Below, piece after piece: positions 45,755 to 55,505 of a stretch of 64,000 bases of DNA. This DNA is from Areca catechu (taxonomy: Eukaryota; Streptophyta; Magnoliopsida; Arecales; Arecaceae). Position 1 is the first letter of the stretch. Each line of letters starts with the position of its first letter. Where the stretch lies: the NCBI GenBank assembly GCA_021397845.1, contig CM038044.1, positions 82,097,942 to 82,161,941 of the forward strand, read 5' to 3'. A program made the position numbers and the translations under genes. The notes below the pieces were generated by a model. The model was not told the DNA's origin and did no database searches. It saw nothing but the letters and a program-made list of their open reading frames with translations.

Positions 45755-46687
45755 TGAAAGGGATATGCCCTACAAGCCAATCTATGTTGTATCTCCCAAA
45801 CCATTGTAATTGACAATATTCTAATAAAGGCATTATTTTTCATCATACGCTGTGTTTATTATTATATGATGAACCCCATAGATTAGGGCTATGATTTTAG
45901 GGTTATGATGAGATCATACCAGTGAGACCTTAAAGTCTTAAAACCTTAATCTAAAATATTCATAGTCAAAGGAACCTTGAGTAGGGAATCAAGTTTTCCG
46001 GTAAGACTAGCGCATCCTATGTATACTGAATAGGGTGACTGCTATCACAGTCACTTGTGTATGACACTAATACTAGGATGTGGGTGCTCATTAGATGTGG
46101 GTGCTCATTAGAGAATGAGTTCACTGATATGATCCAACTTGAGAGCATCTAATGGAGTCTTAGCTACATGTCAATAGAAGGTTCTCATAATGGGAGTGGT
46201 ACAAGTAATCCTTTGACCTGAGACTGCCATAAGTACCTTATGTACATGAACCCATGCTTTGGTTCAATCCTAATCATGACACTGAGTCATGCACAGGATT
46301 GATACTGGGAATGGTGAATTGGATATGAAGGTAATGAGTAGGTCAACAATGAATCGATCACTCTTAGTAAGAGGAGATTGCATCCAGCTTGTTATCAATC
46401 GGATGATGATTCAGGGAATCTTTGATCAAAGTAAAGATATTAGAGATGGTTTCTAATATCAAGATAATTGAATCATCAATATAAGATTGAGCTAGAAATA
46501 GATATAATTTTGGATTTGACATATATCCATATCCATAATTATATTTTGGGTGCAGGCTGATCGAAGGATTTAATTGTACGGTAACTTTCTACTGAAGTGT
46601 AGTTTTGGTATTTCACCAGAATTTCCATATCTTCTGGGTAGACATGACACGTTGCTAGACGTCAATCTTGTCTTGTGGGTTGATTAA
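45755..46687 (+). repeat. Angela-like LTR5, truncated
   Basis: It starts TGAAAGGGATATGCCC after the unit 4 polypurine tract. It stops after GGTTGATTAAA, where minus-strand SIRE-like gag begins. A 17-bp direct duplication (46077-46093, 46094-46110) is private to this copy. Confidence 0.9.
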
Positions 46688-47454
46688 AGTCATCTTCAGA
46701 GGAGGAGCAGTCATCTTCTGATTCCTCATCATGTTTCTTTGATTCCGATGCAGCTTTAAAGGCAATAGTTTTCTTCTTTTTTTGATCATCTTCATTCCTA
46801 TGCTGCATGGCCGTTCATGTGTGATGAGACAACCCAACAGTTCATCCAGAGTTATTGTGTTTAGATCTTTTGCTTCCTGGATGACAGTTACTTTGGGGTC
46901 CCATTTATTTGTAAGTGATCTTAGAACCTTCTGTACTAAGTCTGCATTAGAATAAACCCTGCCAAGACTTTTCAAGCTATTAATAATATCTATAAACCAT
47001 GAAAACATGGTAGAGATAGTTTTATTTTGCTCCATCTTAAATAATTTATAGCTATGTACTAGAAGATTAATTTTTGAGGTCTTCACTTGGAAAGTTCCTT
47101 CATGGGTCACTTCGAGTTTATTCCAAATTTTTTTTGTAGATGAGCAAATAGAAATTCGATTAAACTCATTTGTGTCCAAAGCATAATAAAGTAAGTTCAT
47201 GGCTTTGGCATTTAGTTCATCCATTTTTATGTCATGATCATCCCAATCCTCTTCAAGTTTTGGGACATCCATGCCATCAACTTTAATCATGGATATTTGT
47301 GGACCCTTAAGAATGACCTTCCATAACTAAAAATCAATAGCTCGATATATATCTTCATTCTAGCTTTCTAGTAAGAATAATTCATGCTAGTGAACAGTAG
47401 AGATCTATTAGTGGATTGGCCTTCGACCAAAGAGGTACTCATGGGATGAGCCAT
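46688..47454 (-). pseudogene. SIRE-like gag remnant (minus strand)
   Basis: The gag start is an ATG at 47454-47452 on the minus strand. The N-terminal part contains stops near 47340 and 47283. The middle is open: KLEEDWDDHDIKMDELNAKAMNLL, then CSSTKKIWNKLEVTHEG, which matches the plus-strand SIRE-like gag at 51646-52260. After LDELLGCLITHE the frame shifts near 46815. The acidic/Lys-rich segment (KKKKTIAFKA, EESEDDCSSSEDD) is read in another frame and then cut off at the junction. It encodes the retrotransposon capsid protein family and is not functional. Confidence 0.82.
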
Positions 47455-47489
47455 TAATCTTTACTCTAAATAAGTTCAGAGACTCTACT

Positions 47490-47499
47490 TCGATACCAG
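47490..47499 (-). promoter_or_regulatory. Primer-binding site of the minus-strand SIRE-like fragment
   Basis: On the minus strand, ACTGGTATCG follows the LTR end directly; it is the TGGTATC type, diverged after seven bases. Confidence 0.6.
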
Positions 47500-47500
47500 T

Positions 47501-49175
47501 TGTTATCCAAGTAGCTTTTCCAAGAGGGGGGTGAATTAGAAATTTAAAAAAAATTTGAATAGATATGTGCTCTTTTAAATCTACTTTAGTGTGGAGGTAT
47601 TGTGTTTCAAATAATTGAAAGCGAAAGCAAATACAAAAAGAAAAAAGCATAATGCAAACATAGCAAATTTATAGTGGTTCAGAGCACCCTCGCTCCTACG
47701 TCCACTACCCAATATACCACTTAGGATTTCTACTATATTCACTACCAGAATACAGTCGAATTATTTTACCTGGCTCACAATCCAAAACCCAACACTTGGT
47801 TTTCAACAGGATCACCAAGAACCCAACTTGGTTTTGAACAGGATCACCAAGAACCCAACCTTGGTTTTGATCGAGCTCATAAAAAACCCTTACAATGTTA
47901 GTTTTAAAACGGGATCACTAATAACTCACACTTGATTTTTAAATAGGGCTCACCAATAACCCACAAACTTATAAAAGAGTTAAAAGAAAGTAAGCAACTA
48001 ATGGCAAATCCAAGTTATCTGATGGTTACAGTTGTAGCTTAAGAGAAGCCTTTTTAAATATGATTTTAATGCACTTCAATGGCTTCTTCTTCTTCCTCGA
48101 TAAGTGCTTCAAGCATCTGATTAGAGTTAGTGAAGACTTGAAGGCTGACTTGAATGTTTTTTTTGTGCTCTCTTTCTCACAAGCTCATTTAATGTTCAAT
48201 CATGCATTAGCTTCTTCAAAGGTTGTCTAAATCCCTCATTTATAGAGTCTTGTACTCTTCTTAGGTGGATATAGTCATTGTAGACCATTAGAACTTGATA
48301 TTTGATTATTTGAGTACTTTTTAAATTCAAAAATGAAGTTTTGGAACTAGCCATTACTTGCCTGGAATCGACGTTCGAGTCGGCTCGGATGCTTCGAGTC
48401 AGCTCAAATCCTTAGAGAGTTGATTCTTCACTCTAGTCGAGTCGGCTCGCCATAATCGAGTCGGCTCGGATCCTTAGTGTCGATGATTCCTTACTCTGGT
48501 TGAGTTAGCTTGCCTCAGTCGAGTTGGCTTGGATCCTCGGGTCTTCAAAGTTGTACTATAGAGGAGTCAACTCGCCTTAGTAGAGTCGGTTCTCTTGGCT
48601 GTTCTCTCAGAACTGATTTTCTCTGGACTCTGGAGGTGTCGGCTAGGATTACTGAAGGGTCGACTCAGATGCCTAACTGAATGGTTGAGTCATCTCAAAT
48701 TGCCTTTAGGTCAGCTCGCCTTTCTGATTCAAGAAATGAAGCTCTAGATGAGTCGGCTCGAATCTCTGCATGCCAGAATCCTTCAACCGTGCCATGGATT
48801 AGAGTTGGCTCTCTTTACATAAGTTGGCTCGAGTTGAATTTTCAATAAAAACTTCAGCTCTTCTCCAAAAATCATCCAGTAACTCTTAATCATTCAAAAC
48901 ACTTTCCAACTCAACTAACAACAAATTCTAAAGAATTTTAAGCTTAAAAAACACATAGAAGTAACCCTTTTTTATGAATATTGCATCAATTTTTCTTTGG
49001 GTTCTTCTATACATGAAACTTTTACAACATTACACATGACATATGACAAGGTTGTAGGAGTTGTAATTGGGCACCAAGATCATCCTACAAAAACTTGTAA
49101 TGCACTTGAAAAGTTGTTAGTAAGACAAACACATGCTCCAATATTTTGTTATCATCAAAATCACTCAAGGGGTCA
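47501..49175 (-). repeat. SIRE-like LTR with GAGTCGGCTCG motif array (minus strand)
   Basis: The LTR is 1675 bp with TG...CA ends. Its 3' end carries the CACCCCCCCTCTTGG-type signature also present at the end of the plus-strand SIRE-like LTR. At about 48370-48840 it holds many degenerate copies of GAGTCGGCTCG. Confidence 0.8.
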
Positions 49176-49926
49176 ATAATTTAGATTATTCAGTTATCAT
49201 TCTAAAATAAGGTTGTCCTAACATAGCAGTGGATGTCTGCTATGTTGTAAAGGTTGCTTTGAATGATGACACACTTGGCACATATTATGTTGTGGTGTAA
49301 TATGCCTATTAGATAATTTATAGTATTAGGATGTGCATGAGACCATGAAAGCCCTCTTTAAAATTATAATTAGTCATAGTATTATAAAATCATAATGCAA
49401 ATCTATTTAGGGTTTGATTGATCAATTAGTGTCTAGAAAAGTGGGTCTAGGAAGGTAAAGAGAATATGATTTTTGATTGGATCCATTACTTACCTGGCCA
49501 AATTTTTGGTGTCTAAGGCAAGCACAGGGGCCTCCTACCTCTCTTCACTTACCTGGCCAATTTGATTAATTTAGACCTTGAATTGAAAATGCTGATTGAT
49601 TACACTACTAAATGTCTTCCTTCATGCTATGCCAAATTCATATAAAAAACTATTGTAGGTTTATTGTATAACACAAGGCCTACTCTAGGATTTGAGTGAG
49701 ATTTGTCTTGGTGCATCTAATGCTTTATAGCATGATTGATGGTGTTGCTTTGTTGTACAACACAAGGGCAATATTATTCAAACATGATAATATGAAAATA
49801 AAGCATATGACTAAACTAAGACATTATTGTTTGTTATGTAACACAAGGCTGTAAGTGTCTTAGAGGTAGCTGTCATATTGAAAGTTGAATGGATTGCAAT
49901 TAGAAAAGAAAATTTTCTACTCTTGA
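49176..49926 (+). mobile_element. Leader fragment of a second Angela-like element (part 1)
   Basis: The sequence parallels the chain leaders but is clearly diverged. It has a nested hairpin with outer arms 49196-49202/49261-49267 and inner arms AACATAGCAG/CTGCTATGTT (49220-49229/49237-49246), and the GTGTCTAG module at 49429-49567. Three constant-loop hairpins have arms 49655-49659/49679-49683, 49738-49748/49768-49778 and 49816-49823/49856-49863. It breaks off at CTTGA, the duplication of the inserted SIRE-like element, and continues at 63336. Its own LTR and primer site are absent. Confidence 0.82.
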
Positions 49927-51586
49927 TGTTAGCTTTTAGCCCTTGATTTTGATGAATAACAAAATATTAAGTATATGTTGTGTACTAATGTTTTAATTGG
50001 AGTTGTGAATTCTAGATCACAGGTACATCAAATTCCTTAGACAAAAGTATCAAAGTCATTCACTTGAATGCAAGATGAATTTCAAAGTTTAGAAGTTTTC
50101 TCACCTTGGAAAGACATGAAATTGATCACTTTGGTCTTTATGAAGAAGAAATTGGAAGTTTATTGGACAATCTTTTAGAGTTTTGGAGCTTGGCACAAAG
50201 TTTTGGAATTGGCATAAACCAAGTGTCGACTCATGTAGTCTCAAGTGTCGACTCAGGTATCGACTCATGAAAGCAAGTGTCGACACCTCTAAAGACTGGC
50301 ATGCAGAATTTCTACTAGCACACAAAGTGTCGACTCATAGATCGATTCAAGGCCTGAGAACAAAAATGAACATAACATCATTTTTTGAACTTTATTGAAG
50401 TATTAACTCAAGTGTCAACTCAAGTGTCGACTCATAGATTCAAGTATCGACTCACAGAACGACTCATGGCCTGAGATAAAAAGTTATAGAACAGTGTCTC
50501 TCCAGGATTTTTGTCAAGTACTGACTCAAGTGTCGACTCACAATACTCAAATATCAACTCACAAGATTTAAGTATCGACTTATAGGTCAACTCATAGCCT
50601 AAGACCAGAAATGAAGCAGAACCATATTTTTCAAAGAATTATATCTAGTGTCAATCCAAGTGTCGACTCATAAAGACTCAAGTGTCGACCCAATTATCAC
50701 TCACAAGTTCTGACAACAGTAATGGCTATATTTTCAGAAGTTCAGAGGCTCAAACAGTCTAAAATGGCTAGATTCTCTACTCCAATGGTTATAAATGGAT
50801 ATTTTGAGATTTTTGAAGTATTTATCACTCACCAAACTCATTGAAGACATAAGAGAAAAAGAAGAAATATAAGAAATAAAATCTTATCTTTTAAGAAAGC
50901 TATTGAAAAGACAAGAGTGAGCCATAAAGAAGATTCCATCTGAAAAAGTCTTCATTCTTACTGTTGAGCCTTCAAATCAATATCCAAAAGTGTTCATTAA
51001 AAGCTTCCAAGAAGAAGAAGATAACTCAATCATTGAAGAAGAGCTTCATCGACTTTATTTCTGTTCTTTTGAGAGTTTTATTCTTGTGCCTTAATCTGTA
51101 CCTTTGGTTTTAATTGTTGTAACTAGTTTCAAGGCTATTGAAACTAGGGTTAGGCCCTTCAAAGCTGTGAATTGAAATTCAAGCCTAGGGTTGGCTTGAG
51201 AAAAAGGTTGTTGGTATGCCTAAGTGACAAAACCAACAAGGGGTTTTAACTTGTGAGCCAAAAAAATAAGTTGGCTATAATCTTGATGATTATAGTAAAA
51301 ATTTCCAAAGGGTAGCTTGAGAAGTAGATGTAGGTGCTTGGTGTGCATCTAACTACTATATATCTTTATGTTTGTGATTGCTTGCTCTTTCTTATTAATT
51401 TCTTTTATTTATTTTGTATTTATTTTACTAATTTTGCTTCATATCATTATTAAGCACACAATCACTTAGGCAAAACACAAGCACCTTGTTTCACAAACAC
51501 ATTAGTTCAGCATATACTTGTTTTAGTTTAAAATTTTTAAAAAGATCTAATTTACCCCCCCTCTTGGGTTGCTACACTAGGCAACA
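49927..51586 (+). repeat. SIRE-like 5' LTR
   Basis: It starts TGTTAGCTTTTAGCCC, ends GCAACA and is 1660 bp long. TATAAAT stands at 50790-50796; the 3' LTR has CAGAAAT at the matching site. About 50220-50700 holds an array of GTCGACTCA-type motifs. The end region carries TTACCCCCCCTCTTGG. Confidence 0.93.
50220..50700 (+). repeat. Degenerate AAGTGTCGACTCA motif array in the 5' LTR
   Basis: More than a dozen copies and half-copies of a GTCGAC-centred motif occur with irregular spacing. The matching block in the 3' LTR is at 61980-62440. Other forms are GTATCGACTCA and GTCGACACCTC. Confidence 0.8.
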
Positions 51587-51588
51587 AG

Positions 51589-51605
51589 TGGTATCAGAGC
51601 TTGGT
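51589..51605 (+). promoter_or_regulatory. SIRE-like primer-binding site
   Basis: TGGTATCAGAGCTTGGT starts two bases after the LTR end. Gag begins only about 40 nt later, so this element has none of the long structured leader of its neighbours. Confidence 0.85.
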
Positions 51606-51645
51606 ACTCAGTGTGTAGGTCTAGCGATCTTGAGTCAAAGATCTA

Positions 51646-53170
51646 ATGGTAGCCCAAATTGGTATTTGTATTGTTCAAGGTCAAACCTCAAACCGTCCCC
51701 CACTCTTTAATGGCACTAATTACATATACTGGAAGACACACATGCACATCTATATTCAAGCAATAGATTACAATATTTGGAAGACCATAGTTAAAGGTCC
51801 TCATCAGCCTACTATCTTGATTAATAGCATTCCCACTCCCAAATTAGAAGAAGATTGGAATGAGAATGGCATTAAGCAAGCTGAGCTTAATGCAAAGGCT
51901 ATGAATTTATTATTTTGTATATTAGACCCTAGTGAATTCTATATAATATCTAATTGCTCCTCCGCCAAGAAAATATGGGATACACTTGAAGTTATCTATG
52001 AGGGTACACATCAAGTGAAGACTATCAAAGTTAACATGCTCATCCATACTTATGAGATATTTAGGATGGAACCAAATGAATCTATAAATGAAATGTACAC
52101 TAGGTTTACTAACATTGTTAATGGTATGAGGAGTTTGGAAAGAGTTGTATCTAATGCTGAACTTGTCAACAAAATCCTTAGTTCTCTTCCATCATCTTGG
52201 GATCCAAGAGTGACTACTATTGAAGAAGCCAAGGATATCAACACTCTTCCTCTTGAGTAGCTTTTGGGATCAGTTATGACCTACGAGCTATCCCTAAAGC
52301 AAAAAGTGGTGGACAATGAGAAGAAAAAGAAGGCTATTACATTCAAGTCCATAACCAAAAAGGATTCTAGTGATGACTCCGATGAGAAAGATGAGGAAGA
52401 TGAAATAGCTCTCATCTCAAGAAAATTTAAAGGATTCATGAGAAAGAAGAGGTTCAACTACAAGAAGAAGCCACAAAGAGGAGAGCCTAATAAAGAGAAG
52501 GAAAAAGAGAAAGAAAGGGAGCAACCAATATATTTTGAGTGTAAAAAGCCCGGTCATTATAAAATGGATTGCCCCACTCTCAAGAAGGCCAAAAAGAAAT
52601 TTAAGAAAAAAGCGATGATGGTAACGTGAAATGAGAGTGAAGATTCAAGCATTGATGAAGAGCAACAAGAGGTAGCCAACACTGCTTCATGGTAAATGAA
52701 GAACTGGTAAGATATGAACCCGAAAATGAATTTACTTTTGATGAATTACCTGATATTTTTGATGAACTTGTTGTAGAATATCAAAAACTTAAAATGAAAA
52801 ACAAAGAATTAAAAAGAAAAACTTGGAGCTTTCTAAAACAAATGATAAGTTTTTGATAAATAATGATAGCTTACTTCAAGAGAACAGAAAATTGAATGAT
52901 CAAATTATCTCTTTGAAAAATAAAAAGGAAGATCTTTTGAAAGCAAAAGATTCTTTGAAAAAGGATAAAGTTTTTGTGACAAATAAGAAACTTATGAAAC
53001 AAAACAAAGAAATTTTGCAAGAAAATAAGAAATACAAAGAAGAACTTGAAAAAGTAAAACCGTTTGTTGAAAAGTTCACCTATAATTCAAAAAAACTTAA
53101 CATGCTTTTGAATAGCCAAAGAGCAATTTTCAACAAAATAGGTCTAGGTTTTAAATCTCAAAAATAATAG
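51646..53170 (+). pseudogene. SIRE-like gag with coiled-coil extension
   Basis: The ATG at 51646 opens a capsid region (PPLFNGTNYIYWKTHM, KLEEDWNENGIKQAELNAKAMNLL, SSAKKIWDTLEVIYEG). A TAG at 52258-52260 interrupts it, and the same frame continues to 52629 (LLGSVMTYELSLKQK, Lys/Glu-rich tract). The zinc knuckle reads YFECKKPGHYKMDC; its first Cys has become Tyr. A TGA follows at 52627-52629 and a frameshift lies near 52685. From 52740 to 53170 a long heptad-like, Lys/Asn/Glu-rich coiled coil follows (LQENRKLNDQIISLKNKKEDLLKAK). Coiled-coil spacers are usual in SIRE-type Gag. It is not functional. Confidence 0.85.
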
Positions 53171-55505
53171 AAGTATTTCAAAAAAGCTTTTGTACATGTA
53201 TTATCTAGCATTACATGTTATGCTTGTGATAAGTTAGGATATAAATCTTACGTGTGTGATAAAAGAAAATTAAATAGTGTTAGAAAAGTTTGGATTCCAA
53301 AAGGAACCACATCAACTAACCCTAAAGGAACCAAGATGACTTGGGTACCTAAAGTTCCCACCATATTTGTTTTTGTAGGTGTATCTTGTAACCAAGGATA
53401 AAAGGAGATTGTGGTACCTTGATAGCGGTTACTTAAGATACATGACCAGAGATGTGAAATTCACATCTCTTGAGACTTTAAATGGTGAAAATATGATATT
53501 TGGTGATAATAGAAAGGATAAAGTTATCGGTATTGGTAAAGTCCATATCATTCCCTCTACTTATGTTGATAATGTTTTACTTGTTGATGGTTTGAAACAT
53601 AATTTGCTTAGTATAAGTCATTTTTGTGATAAAGGTTTCAAAGTGATTTTTGAATCTTCTATGTGCATTGTGTCTAGTCTTGATGACAATGGTATCAAGT
53701 TCATTGGTCATAGACATGGAAACATTTACATGGTTGATCTTGATGATCTACCTATACAAAATGGTCAATGCCTGGTGACAATGAAAGCTAAGATCAATGA
53801 AATCAATTGGCTTTGGCATCGTAGACAAGGACATGCAAGTATACATTTGCTTTTAAAATTGAATAAAAAGAATCTCATAAAAGATTTGCCAAAACTCACC
53901 TTTGAAAAGGATAAGATTTGTAGTGCATGTCAACTTGGAAAACAAACAAAATCATCTTTCAAACCAAAAAGAGTATTCTTTACATCTAGACCCTTAGAAT
54001 TACTTTATATGGACTTCTTTGGACCTACTAGAACAACTAGCTTGGGAGGCAAGAAGTATGGTCCAGTAATTGTAGATGATTTTTCATATTTTACATGGAT
54101 AATACTTTTAGCTCATAAAGATAAAATATTTTCTGCATTCATTAAGTTTCATAAGAAAGTTTAAAATGAAAAAGGTGTTTCAATTATCTTTTTGCATAGT
54201 GATCATGGTACCGAGTTTGAAAATCATGATTTTGAAATATTTTGCAATGAAAATAGAATTTATCATAATTTTTCTACACCTAGAACACCTCAACAAAATG
54301 GGGTAGTAGAAAGAAAGAAAAGGATGGAAGTCATAAATACTGCTTGCTATGTTTTAAATCATGTTTTGATCTGATCGATCCTGAAGAAAAGGCACGCACC
54401 ATGATTTATAAAAATGAGTTACCTAAATATTTTTTGATGGAAGTCATAAATACTGCTTGCTATATTTTAAATTATGTTTTGATCTGATCGATCCTGAAGA
54501 AAACACCTTATGAGCTTTGAAAAGGTACAAAACCAACCATCAAATATTTTTGTGCTTTTGGATGCTGTTGTTTCATTTTAAACAATGGCAAAGACAACCT
54601 AAGTAAATTTGATGCCAAGTCAGATGAGGGGATCTTCTTAGGATACTCTACTTTTAGCAAGTCATATAGGATCTTCAACAGAAGAACACTTCTTGTTGAA
54701 GAGTCCATTCATGTTATTTTTGATGAAACTAATGAAAAATCTTCCAGAAAAGAAGATGCTCTTGATGAAGAAACAAGTATCCAAAGGATTAAAAAGATGA
54801 CCATCAATGAAGGACATTCCAAAGAGCAAGAAGGTGATCAAAACCTTGAAGAAGAACAAATACAAGAAGTTAGAGCTTCATCAACACCCAAGCCTTTACC
54901 TAAAGAATGGAGGTATGCCCATGGACATCCGAAAAAACTTATAATTGGTGATCCATTGAAAGGGATAAGTACCCGTTCCTCTCTAAGAAAAGTGTGTGAT
55001 TATTTAGATTTTGTATCATAAATAGAACCTAAATCAATTGAAGAAGCTAAAAAATATGCTAATTGGATAAATGCCATGCAAGATGAATTAATTAAATTCA
55101 AAAGAAATAGAGTTTGGATTTTAGTTGAAAGACCTTCTAATGTTTCAATAATTGGAACCAAATGGGTTTTCAAAAATAAACTTGATAAAAATGGAGTAGT
55201 AACTAGAAATAAAGCTAGAATAGTATCTAAAGGTTATAATCAAGAAGAGGATATTGATTTTGATAAAACTTTTGCACCGGTTGCTAGATAGAAGCAATAA
55301 GATTACTACTTGCTTTTGCTTTACTTTATGGATTTTAAATTATTTCAAATGGATGTCAAAAGTATATTTTTAAATGGTTTAATTGAAGAAGTGTATGTTG
55401 AACAGCACCCTAGTTTTGAAAACCGTGAATATCCTAATCATGTTCTTAAACTTCACAAGGCTTTGTATGGTTTAAAACAAGCTCCAAGAGCTTGGTATGA
55501 AGTCT
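53171..55505 (+). pseudogene. SIRE-like protease, integrase and 5' half of RT
   Basis: A second knuckle-like CYACDKLGYKSYVC has Tyr at the usual His. Protease reads WYLDSGYLRYMT (DSG kept, Cys lost). Integrase follows: WHRRQGHASI and CSACQLGKQ for the zinc part; MDFFGPT, HSDHGTEF and TPQQNGVVER for the core; then a stop at about 54164 and a 67-bp duplication. The C-terminal part continues in shifted frames (KGTKPTIKYF, NNGKDNLSKFDAKSDEGIFLGYS). RT starts near 55060 (GTKWVFKNKLDKNG, NKARIVSKGYNQEE, FAPVAR, then a stop at 55289-55291; MDVKSIFLNGLIEE; ALYGLKQAPRAWYE) and is cut at 55505 by the solo LTR. Confidence 0.87.
54324..54503 (+). repeat. 67-bp duplication inside integrase
   Basis: 54324-54390 and 54437-54503 are near-identical (two differences seen). 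The 46 bp between them carry the normal upstream text (MIYKNELPKYF). The first copy is therefore an out-of-place duplicate of the second, ending in the same GAAGAAAA. Confidence 0.85.

Larger units (their letters stand above)
6657..46687 (+). mobile_element. Head-to-tail chain of four Angela-like Ty1/Copia units sharing five LTRs
   Basis: Five LTRs of one family start at 6657, 13579, 21157, 28689 and 45755, all in plus orientation, and alternate with four internal regions. Each inner LTR end is followed directly by a primer-binding site. LTR3, 4 and 5 are preceded directly by the polypurine tract AAGTGGGAGAT. Neighbouring units therefore share one LTR, with no target duplication between them. 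This is the structure expected from unequal recombination between LTRs rather than separate insertions. The Angela-like assignment rests on integrase/RT wording such as ALETAVYILNKVPSKSV. The chain is split by a Gypsy element in LTR4 and a solo LTR in the fourth internal region, and is cut off inside LTR5. Confidence 0.9.
46688..49175 (-). mobile_element. SIRE/Maximus-like Copia fragment: 5' LTR, leader, partial gag (minus strand)
   Basis: Read on the minus strand, the element starts TGACCCCTTGAGTGATTTTG at 49175. It has an LTR ending at 47501, a primer-binding site and gag up to 46688, where it is cut off against LTR5. The outer side is bordered by leader sequence of another Angela-like element from 49176. 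No target duplication matches, so the junction at 46687/46688 is a deletion or recombination point. Confidence 0.8.

Noticed and set aside
47501..49175. Host intergenic DNA
   Set aside because: TG...CA ends, a primer-binding site and the same 3' signature as the plus-strand SIRE-like LTR show it is an LTR.
50220..50700. CRISPR-like repeat array
   Set aside because: The motif copies are degenerate and irregularly spaced, lie inside a plant LTR and have no cas genes.
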